From: Cryptomeria japonica
Lineage: Eukaryota; Streptophyta; Pinopsida; Cupressales; Cupressaceae
DNA: 64,000 nt
Direction of reading: 5' to 3'
Assembly: GCF_030272615.1 (NCBI RefSeq)
Contig: NC_081414.1
Span: 766,428,483 to 766,492,482 of the forward strand
Shown: positions 13,027-25,500 of the stretch, piece by piece
Position numbering within the stretch: the first letter of the stretch is position 1
Layout: each line of letters starts with the position of its first letter
Notes under the pieces: generated by a model
Told to the model about the DNA's origin: nothing
Database searches by the model: none
Seen by the model: only the letters and a program-made list of their open reading frames with translations
Position numbers and translations under genes: made by a program

Positions 13027-13032
13027 TATATA
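13027..13032 (+). promoter_or_regulatory. Probable NEN TATA box
   Basis: ACTATATAGGC lies about 240 bp upstream of the NEN start codon, in a short region of mixed composition between an AT-rich upstream stretch and a T-rich leader. A start site about 30 bp downstream would give a 5'UTR near 210 nt. Inferred from position and consensus only. Confidence 0.55.
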
Positions 13033-13269
13033 GGCAAATCTTTCCGCCGCTTTGAAATGTAACAAAAGTAGTTCGGTCTGTTGTTTTGGTCGGTTGGTTT
13101 CAGGTCTTTTCCGCTTGTTTTTAGGTCTTTAGTTGGTTTTATATCCTACATAGTTTGTTGTTTTGGGGTTTGTTTTAGATCTTCTGCAAACAAAGGAAGG
13201 GCTTTAGGGTTTTCTAAAATATATTTTTTTGAACATTTATTTTTGTTAAATTTAAGTGTCATAGATTAA

Positions 13270-13543
13270 ATGGAAGTAGATCGTTCTGAAATAGTCTTTT
13301 TTGACGTGGAGACAAATGTACCAATTCGTAAGGGGCAGAAATTTGTGCTGTTGGAATTTGGTGCCATTTTGGTGTGTCCTCGTACGCTGGTAGAGCTCAA
13401 GGAATATTCCACTCTCATTCAGCCGGCAGACCTTTCTGTAATAACTGAAGTCAGCATAAAATGCAATGGGATCACTAGAGGCTCCGTTTCTACTCAACGC
13501 AGATTCGAAGAAATTGCTGACAAGGTATACGACCTTTTACATG
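13270..13543 (+). CDS. NEN: NEN exon 1
   Basis: Encodes residues 1-91 plus the first base of codon 92, including the DxE metal-binding pair of the exonuclease fold. It ends at a strong donor (GTAAGAT at 13544). Intron 1 is 221 bp and ends in a T-rich tract and TTCAG at 13764. Confidence 0.93.
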
Positions 13544-16500
13544 GTAAGATGTTTTATTTGAAGCATTGTATTTTCATGATTAAAAAAACAAAATTTTTAA
13601 ATAGCAATTGTTTTCTTGACACTTCAATAAGATTCTGGAGTTCTTTCTTAATGGGGAATTCTTAATTTTTTTTTTTATATTTTGTCATTTTCTGATTTTT
13701 TTTCGTAGTTTTTGTTGGGATTTACAATTTTATTTGGAGTTCTGAAAGTGATTATTTTGTTCAGGCAGAGTATGGGCGGGGCACAATATTACGCGCTTTG
13801 ATTGCCCCAGAATACGCGAGGCTTTTGCTGAGATAGGTCGGCCCGCACCCGAGGCAAAGGGGATTATTGATTCCTTGTGCTTGCTGCAGGCGAAATTTGG
13901 ACGTCGGGCTGGTAATTTGAAGGTTAGGGTTCATTAACTTCAATCCAAAAAGATATCATTAATAGTATAATTTATCTTGATGACTCTGTGATGTGTGTTT
14001 TGAGACATTATCATCTAATCATGCTATATGGAATTTATTTAAGAGATTGTCTAACACTATGGATTGTTGAACTGTGAAGTTTTAATTAATGTGTAGCAAC
14101 AATTTTTTTAAAATAGGAAAAGTTGTGTTTCTTTAAAGAAATATTATAGGTTAATTATAAAAAAGATGATGAGAGCAAGTTACTAAGTTAATACGATACG
14201 TTAAGTTCAAGAAACAAAAAAACAAAAGTTAAATAAGAGCATAAAAGGTCACAGCTTGAGCTGATCAAAACATGAGACCCAAAAAATCAATGTTTTTGCT
14301 AAGAATGCACGATTCACATGGCTTCTCCTTGAACTGCTGATTTAAAACCGAAAGAAACGTCAAGACTCCAAACTGAGGGACGAGCCACAATTTTTGAACA
14401 GCATAAAGCCCTCACTACTACCCGGAGTTTTAACAAGGCTAACCACTTACTCCATTTCCGGAGGACCTATAAGTTTTTAGTTACTTGTTTTCAAATGCCC
14501 TTTCTCATTTTGCTCCTCTCAAACCAAACTCAGACCCTCCTTTCAAAGGCCTTTACTGTTCTACCTCTCTTTGCACTTTTTTTGATTTGACTTAAGCATG
14601 ATTATGCATTTCTTCAAGGGCCTTGAGTATTTCCTCCTAATATTCCATTCTTGCACAAAACACTAATTTTGCAATCTTGTTTTATACCTTGATTTTGGTG
14701 ACCATTCTTTTGTTGAACGTCTATTTGCTTTGGCTGGTGCTTGAAGCACATTTTGTCATATTTTCTTTTTTATTTCAGTCTGTTAGGGCTTTCGTCAAAA
14801 TTGAGAAATTATTTTTTGTTGTCTTTGGATTTATTTTGCCGAGTTTGGTTTCGGTATTGTTTCAAAATCTTTATAAATCCGTTTCCCACTTTCACATGAT
14901 CATGTCTCTTGGAAGTGATGCTTATGTTCTTTTAGCTTCTATGGTCCTTTGCTTGTTGGCTTGTCAAGGTGTTCTCGTACCAAGTGTCAATGTTAGAGGA
15001 TGTTTGACATACATGTGTTTTCCTTGAGTATGCTAGAGTTTTGGGGTGGTCAATGCTCTAGTCCCATGGTATTAGCTAATGGAAAAGTTTGATATATGAT
15101 GACATGCTCAATACAAAGGAATTGCATTGTTCTTATTGGATTGTTGAGGTGGTAGTTCCTCTCCTTCTCGATATGACGCGTTTGAAGGATGTTGCATACA
15201 ATTTTTTATCGAAGTGTTCAAGTTGTGCATGACTTTGTCCCAAGTTTTGATTAGTGACAAGAAGTTGACAAAAATAGGGACGTGCTAGAGTTAGTTGGGG
15301 TCCAATGAAATGAGGCACATGTGCTTATTGAGACTTGATGAAGAGTCTTGCTCATGTCTAACAACCTAACAAACAAATAACACTAGCCTTTGTCAGGGAT
15401 TTGCGATATTGCATGTAAGAACCTTAAAAGGTCCTCAACTGAGACAACTGACGTTTAATTGAACCTGTTGCGTTTCAAGTGTGTTCTTTGCAAATTTGTA
15501 ACAGCAAATATAATTTTGACAAACTTAAGCACAAAAAAAGCAACTATAGGGAAACGCTAGAAATCAATTCTAATTCAGTAATAAACTGATCAAACCCTTA
15601 TTGCATGTATTCAACCTTTATTTACCCTCAATACATAAACAGACAATAAAAGATAGGAACTGAAAAATACCAAGAATTTTTGGAAACCCTTATCTCTTCC
15701 TTGCTGGTCATACACAGTCCATTATGACAGCATGCTATAACTCACTCCAGATTGACCCAAACAGCTTGCATGGTAGCTCAATGGATAACTCTAGGCTAGG
15801 CGCACCTTCTCCTTATTTTATTTATTTTTTTGGATCCTTCCAACATGCAAATCGCAGCCCCTTAGGTGATTGGCGCTACTCCCCAGGCATCCGTACAGCC
15901 ATCAACAAATATCTTCTTTGGGTATCTTTGTTTCCTTGTTTGCTGCAGCAACAAAATATTGATAAACAATGGTACCTCTCTAACTAGTAAGCACAAACTT
16001 GGTCCCTGAATGAGACCAACTGTAAGAGCAAGATCAATTGATATTTCACAGCCTCTTATGCTGTTGTACAAGAATCCCACGTTTCCCTGTACCGATACCT
16101 CTGATCACTGCAGAAGAATCTTCTGCTGAAACCCTTGGCCAAAACTCCTCTTAGAGCTCCAAACAAAAATATCAAAACTTAGCATAATAAAAAGAAGACC
16201 TAAAATCTTCTTTAATCTTCTCCATTTAGGGTTGGCGCGATTCCCAAGAAAGGTGCGATTTGGCCTTTAATGATGTTTTAACATTTATTATTTATTTTTG
16301 ACTATTGAAGTGTAAAAAATAAATCATCTTCCATTTAATATAAAAACTGGCCCCATCTGATGAGAAATAGACCCTCACTTAAGTTATAACTTAAAGTGAC
16401 TTTTAAAACATTAAAACATTAAAGTTCGCCATTTAATATTTAATTAAAAATAATCAAATATTAATATCTCTCTAAGTATTCATCAGAAATGCCTGCCGTC

Positions 16501-19500
16501 TGAACTGGAGACTGCCAAACCACTATCTGTCCTTGCCCAACCTACTGGCTATAAATAGCAGGACTGCTAAAAATAGAAAGTATCTCAAACGGGGTCTTGG
16601 AGACCTCAAACGAAGACCAGACCTGGAGTGCTTGCTCTGAAGGAGGTGAATCAAACTCTGGAGGACCCTCTACCCAACCTCATCAGCCTACGAGGGTCAG
16701 TGATAGGCTAATCTACTCAGCTGACAGATGTCGACTAGAAGGGGACATCACATTGCACATATCCCTCTAGAAGTTGGAGAGCTATAGGGGTAGGCCGAAT
16801 AGATGTGAGTTGGAAGCCTAAATGTAAAGCTAAGTCCTTTAAACTATTTCAAGCGTTGAGCGCTAGATGAAATGGTGCATTTTCTCGTCCACTCACCCTA
16901 CCTACTCGCCATTATTGCAAGTCCTTTTCCTAGCTATTTTATTAATTTGCTTGGTCTCTTTGGCATCTATTTGGAAGGGAATGCATCTATGCCATTGGTT
17001 TTTAAATTGCTACAATGCTGCGATCAGGGTTGATGCCTTGTAATTGGTAAAGAGCAATTTTTGATCACTTTAAAGGAGGTAGTTTCTTATGTAATGGTCA
17101 AATTTTGCAGTTATAGGGATTTTCTAGGCTACAATTATGCTATGTCCAATTGCAGAAAGGGGGTGAGTTGAAACACTTGAAGGATGAATTGTATTGGGTT
17201 TTGAGTAGAGAATGTCTCTAGAGCTATTTGTATATCTTCAAGGAATTCTTAACTTCTTGAGGTTACAACTTGTCATATTTGTTGACATGAATGTATAGAG
17301 CATTTGATAATGTTAGAACATTTTAAAATATATAGAGCATTTGTAATAATCATTTGTACTCTTCATGTGGATCTATGGAGTTCATTTTGGACTATCAAGT
17401 ATGCTTTGTCTATAATGCCTATAATGTGATGGAATATATGCCTAGTTCTGTCTTTATATGTTTTAATTTTTTTATTTTCCTTCCTATCGCTTGTGACTCT
17501 ATAGCCTAATTGGATAGGTATCAATCTTGGATCCATTTGACCAATTTCACATTTTCAAAACAAATCAAAACCATTAATTAGTTAGTTAGGGATACATTCA
17601 ATATCGTGCATTCATAATCTTGTATTTTAATTAGGGAATTGATCTTAAGGGAGTTGTAAATAAACTTATTTCAAGTGGGTCATGCTTGTGCAACCAAATC
17701 AGCTATATAGAGGTATTAAGATAGCCGGTTGCTCTCAGCTCAATGATAATATTTGGAGTCAAATGAATAAAATGGGTTTAACTATCACCATTTTTGCTTG
17801 TCCATTTTAGTTATCAAACCTCTAGGAACACCCTCTTGATTCTAAGTTGAGCTTGAAGAGTAGGAGAGAAAACCCACTCTAGTAGAGTTAATCTTCAACC
17901 TTTCATGGTTTTTGGATGAGCAAGTTTTACTTTTATGATGACAACCCTGGCCTTGAAAGTGAAATTATGTTATAGGAAGTGGAGTTGTGTTTTTGGGATC
18001 CAACACAATCCTTAGTAAGGTGGCCATAGTCATGACATTTATTACATTTGAAGGGCAACTAGTCATGGTCAAGCTCCTATATATATGATCAACCATCTAG
18101 ATTTTAACTCAATGGCTTCAAAGAGACCTTTCTGCAAATCTATAGCCATGCAGATTCGAGTATGAGCTAAGTTATCTTTCGATTCAGTCTTATCAATGAA
18201 ATGGTCCAAAGTGCTGCCAATGGTAGCCAAAGATTTGTTATCTCAAAAATAAGAGGGAAATTGGGGAAATTTTCATTTAGTTAGAGATTTCATTGAATAT
18301 ATTTTAGCTGGGTTGAAACCCATATAATAGTGATTCAAATTTTAAACTCAAGCCTTCTGCCCCCCTTTAATAGGGACCACTTCTTAAAATTAGATCGTCC
18401 TCTTTACCTCAAATAATAAGATATACAATCCTCTTCCACAAAACTAAATGCTTTTTCTACCCTTTAAATAGGGATAAATTCAATCATTAATGGTTTTGAG
18501 TTTGGACCAACGACCTATGAACTTTTCAACTAAAACTTGAAAAAACAGAAGAATTCTTTCTTTGGAGGATCATGATTGGCAAAAAATTTAAAATACCATA
18601 TGCAATTTTTTTATAAAACAAAAATGAAAGGATTTAACCATGATAAGAACCAAAATAAAAAATAAAATTACCTTTTATTTTTTTTGTAAGGCAGCCAAAC
18701 AAAAAACCAAATGCATTGGTTCGTCGTTCATTGTATTGAGTCCTCTGTTTGCTAACATATTTGAGAATCATAAGGCTTTGAAAATTTTTTAAGTCACCCT
18801 TTTTGGTAGAGATCTTTGTTCGGGTTGATGGGTTTGGCAATTTTTTTCTGGTTGGGTTCATCCGTACAATAAACATGTCAAAATCATATATACATGTTTG
18901 CAGCTTAAGCCAGGAATTAAGTTTGTAATACAACATAGCATCATATAATCAACAAAACCATTATAAACTCTAATGCCATTTAAAACATAAATGATAATAT
19001 TATAAAATATTCTTTGTTTGAACTTCAAGTTCAATATTAAAATAATAGTATCAAGTTCAACAATCAGTTGTTAGCATCACATTAATTTTCTAAATTGTCA
19101 ACATTATTGTCATCATCATTATTGACACTAGATGATGTAGGAACATTAGAAGACCCACAAGTGTTGCCATTGCAACTCACACTAAAAATGGGCTCTCTTT
19201 CAGAATCCTCAAGTGCAACATAAGCATCCAAGTCAGTTTACTTTGGCTTTGTATCCCACAACTTTGCGGGGGTCTAGGGGCAGTGCCCCTAGCAAGGTTA
19301 AGGGACAGTACCGCTCATGGGAGTCTAGGGCACTACTCCCAATAAGGTTGAGGAGTGGTACCCTTGTTTTAAAAGGCAAAGTCAAAGGCTAAAAGGTTAA
19401 CCAAAAAAATATTAGAAAAAGGCAGAAAAATCAATGGGTTTGCCCTAGGTTTGGTTGGGTCCACCTGGATCTTGCCTAGGTTCACCTGGTTTTGTCCTAG

Positions 19501-22500
19501 ATGAGCACACCTCTGTAGATGTGTCTCATGTGTCTATCTGCAGGCGAAGCAAACTGGATCTAGATTTGGATCTGGCCGGCGCCTTGGCAGATTTGATTAC
19601 ATGGGAAAATTATAGGAACATTTATTTTAAAATCTCACATGAATTTAGCTGGAAAATTGAAAAACTTTATAAACACATGATAGATTTAGAGGAAACTAGA
19701 CTAAGAATCTGATATATTACCGAATTTTTTATTTTCTTACTGACATTAGTGAAATATGACAAACCTTTTTTAAATTATAATTTCAAACTAATCTATTATA
19801 GTTACAAAAATTGCTTCATGAAAATTTGTATTTTGCTTTTCGGAAGTCATTTTAATAATTTTTTGAAATGTGGTAATCATTCTGGTTAGATGACTCTGTC
19901 AAGGGCTATCTTTTCCACTGAAATCATCCATACTTGCCTTTAAGCTTGTTAGATGGAGTATGCCACATCCATTGAGTTGGAGTTGGACACAATAATCCAA
20001 TATTTATTGTATCTACTTGGGTTTTTAATAGTCTACCAATTCTCTTGGAGCTTTTGTAATATTTTACACAATTTCAAGGTATTAATCATGTCTTCTGCAT
20101 TTCAATAGTCTTAAGAGAATTTTATAGTATTGTACTTAATTTGAACACTCCATTTATTGAGAGGTTTTCACCCTGGATTTAAACACAAGGCTTCATTCTG
20201 AAGGTGAAAATACTTTCACTACTTTAGCTACCTTACTTGACCAGAAATATGACAATCTTTTCATAGTAAAAGATTTAAAATTCTCGCAGTCTGGAATAAA
20301 CTGTAGCAAGTTTATTTTGGTTTCACAAGCATTTACATGGATTGATCCAGAAACTTTTATAAGATAATGAAAACAAGTATTTCAGTTAAAATGTCAAATC
20401 ACATTGAATATATCATGTATATTAAGTTTTATTTGATGTAGAGATTGTTATAATGGTATTTTTTTACTTTTAAACATAGAAAAAAGTTTAGGTCCAATAA
20501 TATTTCTTATCATGGTGAGACAATTGTGTAACTTAAGTGCTGAAGAAATGTAAGAAATCAGGGTAAACGAGATATAAGTGTAAATAAAATAAGCTTATAT
20601 TTTAGGTGTTTTGAAAATAAAATCTTGAAGGGATTTGAAAATAAGATCTGCAAGGAATTTGAAGTATAAATGAAGAAACTTAATCCCTTGGTGTGCTTTG
20701 TGTTTCATAAATCTTAAAAATGGATTTCATTGATTGGCTTACTTCCATGTGTGATTAAGTGGTTTTGTAAGAGCTGTTAAGAATTAAGTTATTCAGAAAT
20801 ATAATATTTGTTGGTTTGGTCTTGCCAGATGGCAACCTTGGCTGAATATTTTGGGCTTGGAATTCAAAAACACAGGTAACAGACATGTATCTCTGGAAAT
20901 TCTTTATGTTTATTTGTTTTCCAGCTTTTTGTCTATTTCGTAGGGACATAAATTAAAACCCTTCTATAGATTTATGCATAATGTCTGATTATTTATCTAT
21001 TGCTGTTTACTGACTGGTCCATACATTATGCTTTTGAACTACAGAAGTCTTGATGATGTGCGCATGAATCTGGAAGTCGTCAAGTATTGTGCAACAGTGT
21101 TGTTCTTGGCAAGTATTCTTTTTCATCCCAATGATTTAAGTTGTAGTGTTAGTTTGAATTCTTGTTCAGGTTAGCAGATTTAATATATAGATCTGGCAAC
21201 TTTTTTTAAGGTCGAGTACCCAAAAAGTAAAATCATATATATATATATATAAAATGTAAAAACAATAATATTAGACAATTAATATACATATATCTTATTA
21301 TCTTAATTTTTTTAATATACAAAAATATTTATAAACTTTATAGTTTATAAAATAGTAATAAAGTTAATAAAGAATATAAAAAAAAGAAAAAAAAAATTAA
21401 TATTAATATTGATTGATCAATGAAATATGATCATGGGGACAGTTCTCTTTTATATTATTATTAACAAAATTGCCAGTTACAGTTTTCAGCAGTATTGGGT
21501 TTATGAGAAAACCCAGGAAATTTGCAAACAGAGATATATTACAGAAACGTTGTTGATACAGCAATCTTCTAAACTTCAAGCTTCTATTATCAGTCTATGA
21601 ACAGCTGTAAAACATGGAATTACAGGTATTAAACCTACATAAAAAAAAGACTAATTATTATTTTCTTCTTCTGAGCTAGCAGAAATGAGTGGCTCATCCA
21701 ATTAATGCCTTCAAAGGTCTCTAGATCCATTAACTGTTTTAAGAAGGCTGTTCCTCATTTTTCCTTTTCGCATTTGCTGCCCTCTCTATTTGGCATTCCT
21801 GTTATTATGAAGGGTCTCCAAGGACCGAACATGACACTATTAATTATCAGTAGTTTCCCCTCCAAAGGAGAAACCCAGCTCCATGAACTGCAGTAAGGAT
21901 AACATCCCTCAATCTCCTTGATGAGCCAGTGGAAAATTAACTCTTTTTGCATAGCTTTAACTACTTCCCGATTGTCATTGCGGTCTAGAAGCTTTGCTAC
22001 AAACATTGACAAAATATCAGTGTTTACACAATAATTGTGTTCAGTCTCTATAATTTTTTCTCCCAAAATCCATTATATTGCATGAAGGAGCAAATTGCTT
22101 CTGGTTTTGAAAACTTTATTTATCCTCATCTTTGAAATTCCACACAAAAATGCCATTTGCCCATGGCTTCTTACCAAACACTCAGAGGTATCCATTGGAA
22201 ATCTCAAAGTGAACTGAGATGTGATTGGGAATGAACTTCATAAAAGGTGAAGGTTTTCTCTTTCATCATTGTTTCCCCTTTTTAAGCGTCTTCTGCATCC
22301 TGCACTTAAGAAGAAAAAAAGATTGACATGATTGAAATCTCATAAGTATTGTTTGAGGGTTATAAATCATGAAATTACCTGCTCATGATGGCTCTAATTA
22401 AAGTTAAATATTATTACCTTATTCATATTTTGTCGCTCAAGCTTTTGTTTTAGCTTTTGGCCAAGAGTCAGCTTTACAGTCTATAATACTTTCTTCAACC

Positions 22501-25500
22501 ATGTCAATAGTGTAATTCGCTAGCATTTTTGGTTTATTGTTTTCTCTGAAAATATGTTTAGGGGAGTGGCTAAACCTGTTGGAGGAGATTAATTTTCTAG
22601 TTTTGCAATTTTTATTTTTAAAATTTCAAGTGCATTTTATCTTCTTCCATTTCAACTTTTTTTTTGCATCCAAAAACATTACAAATTTGTAAAACCAGGA
22701 TGAGGGCTTGAACTTCTGTGTCATTCTTGGTTCCCTCTATTAATTTTCTAATAATGCAACTTTCTCTTGAAATCTTCAGATTCTTGTTGAATGCTTCATC
22801 AAAATTCAACTTAAAGCAGCCTAACAAGGGATTCCATTTAGCTTCTATCCTACTCTTTTAAGAATCAACTCTTCCATCCCTGTTAACAGGGAGAATCTTA
22901 AGTCCTTGCCAACTTTTAACCATTTCATTGTCTCAAAGTGGAAAGGGTCTCTTTTTTGAATAGTCTGTCATTTGGCTTAAAGCCATTCCAGGAGTCTTCC
23001 CAGAAGTTGGCACTCCTACCATTACTAATTTCACAGGTTAGGTTATTGGTAATTGTTGATTTGCTCGAAAGTAGGAAATTCCATATGCTTGAGCCCTTTT
23101 GGGGATTTGAAACAGATACAATTCTTGTCAGATTTGCTCGAGCCTTTTGGGGGATTTGAAACAACTAGAATTCTTGTCAGATTCTGAGTATCAAGGTATT
23201 TATTTTGTAAAATTTTTAAGCATTCGTATTAGGCTTCGAATTTTTTTTCCAAACCACTTTTTTGCCTAGGGTTTTGTTTTGTATATTTTGATTTCTAAGG
23301 CTTACTCCCCTAACAACTTTTGGTTTGATAGTTTCTCAGGCAACCAGAGGAATGTTTCTTTCCTTCAAAGTACCTTGTCAAAAAAGTTTCCCATATTCTT
23401 TTCAATTTTGTGGATAGATTTGGAAGGGATTTTTAGGCAAGACATCAGTTAAATTGGAATGGTTGAGATTACTGGTTGAAATAAGCATCCTTCTAGCTCA
23501 AGAAAACCATCAACCTTTCCATGATGCATCTTTTTCACACATGTTTCCATTAAGAGATCTGACAATTTTGTAGAGCAGTATTCTCCAAAAAGAGGGATGC
23601 CAAGATATTTGCTTGGTAGATTTCCTAGTTCAAAAATTAAAACCAAGGATGCTCATTATTTCCTTCTGCTGCTTTACATCAGTATAGAAGATTTCTATTT
23701 TTAATGTGTTAACCTCTTGAATTGAAGCTCTCATGTAGCAGTTTAAAGTTTTCTTTATTGTTTTTGCTTCTCTTTTCTTGGATGATCCAAAAAGCAATGT
23801 GTCATATGCAAATTGTTGATGAGTAAGAGGAGTAAGGCTGGGGTCCCATGGGAGGGGCTTGGGCTCTATTTTTATGGAAAAGGTGGTACCATGGATTTTT
23901 TTTTTTTGGTTATAGGATTATTTGGAATCTTCTTTCTAAAAAGTAGAAGCTCCTACTTTTTAGATTTTCATTTTTGAGTGGGTGCAAATGGGGTGGGGCT
24001 GGAATTAGCCCCTATAGCTTAGGGATAATTTATGCCACTTGTCAATTATAATTCAATAAAAATTTAGTAAAAATTGCAGACTACAAAAATAGACATAATT
24101 AATCCTTAAATTTAGAAGCTAAATTTTTTAAGTTGAATTACACTGTTCATGGGACCACCAACTTTCTTCAATTTAGGAGCTTAAATTTTTAAGTAGAAGT
24201 ACACTACAAATTTCATGGGACCACCTGCTTTAAAAAATTCCTAAAAAATCTCTGTAGCACTCGCTCTATTTTTTAGGAAGCCCTCCTCCATGGGACCCCA
24301 ACCTAACTTCCTTTGTTAAAGAGATTCCTTCCTATTCACCTCAATTATATTCCTCTATTAAAGGAATAAAAAGGTGGAAACCGGATCTCCATATTAAAGT
24401 CCTCTAGAAGCCCCCCAAAAACTCTGTGGCTTCCATTTACTAGAATTGAGTTACTTAGGCTGGCAATGAAGCTAAAAACCCAATCCAACCATTACTTACA
24501 GAAGCCAAGATTTTCCATTGATTTTAACAAAATCTTGACTCCACCCAGTCATAAGATCTCGTAACATCAAGTTTCAAAGTCACGCTACTTCTACAAGTGG
24601 AATTTATTGAATGAATTGATAACTCAATCTAGTATGGATCTTCTTGGCACACAATTGTTTTGTTGTTCTACTATTATGTTTGGAAGGAGTAGTTTTTGTT
24701 GGCAATTTGGAGTAATTGATTGTGTTGCATTGATGTTTTGTCATTGATGTCAACACTAGCTGTTTTGCTGTCTACCGACTTCCAGTAGAGTGGTTGGACT
24801 ATGATATTGATCTGGAGACCATCTTCGGTATTCTCCGATTTGGTCCGGCTTGTGGTATTGGCTTGGATTGGTTATTCATGTGTTCTTGATGTGTATCACA
24901 TTCAGTTGGTTCGGGATTTGATGATCTGGATGTTATCATTTGTTCTAGTAAGCCTTTTGGTCACCAGTAAGGGTTTTACCGACAACGCTTTGATGGAGAT
25001 CTTTTGATGAATTCGATAAGTGGTGTTGGTGCGGCTTCTAGAAGGTTATCAAGATGTTGATGGTTATCTTGTTCGTGTTCCAATTGATTGGTGGTGTTTC
25101 ATTTGGCTTATGGCGACCTATTATAGGTTTGGTCTCACTCTGCTAGGTTATGGATCGGTTTGTGTAATGTGTTGGTTGATGCTCCCAATGTGTCACCGGT
25201 TGGATTTATTGTTTGGATTATGTTGTTTCGGTCTTAGGTCGACTTGGTTTATCATTGGTTTGCGGGATTATGTAACGGATCTATTGCATTATCTTTTAGG
25301 TGGCTGACCTAATTGTCTAGGGCCCGGGTCGGTATAAATATGATGTAAGATCTCTTTGTAGATCGTGGTCTTAGGGATATAGGATTATCTATGTGCGAAT
25401 AATGTTGTAATCATATGCAGAGGTTCTGGTCGATCATAGGTGATTGAATTGGGTTTGTGAAAGAGGTTTAAGACCTCTGGTATTGAGCTTAACCGGAACT

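Noticed and set aside
14677-15027. Hydrophobic 116-codon ORF in NEN intron 2
   Set aside because: T-rich composition alone gives a leucine/phenylalanine/valine-rich translation; no motif or conserved start.
21755-22066. Minus-strand ORF as part of the LINE
   Set aside because: It lies beyond the LINE RNase H end and shows no RT, RNase H or other signature; left unassigned.
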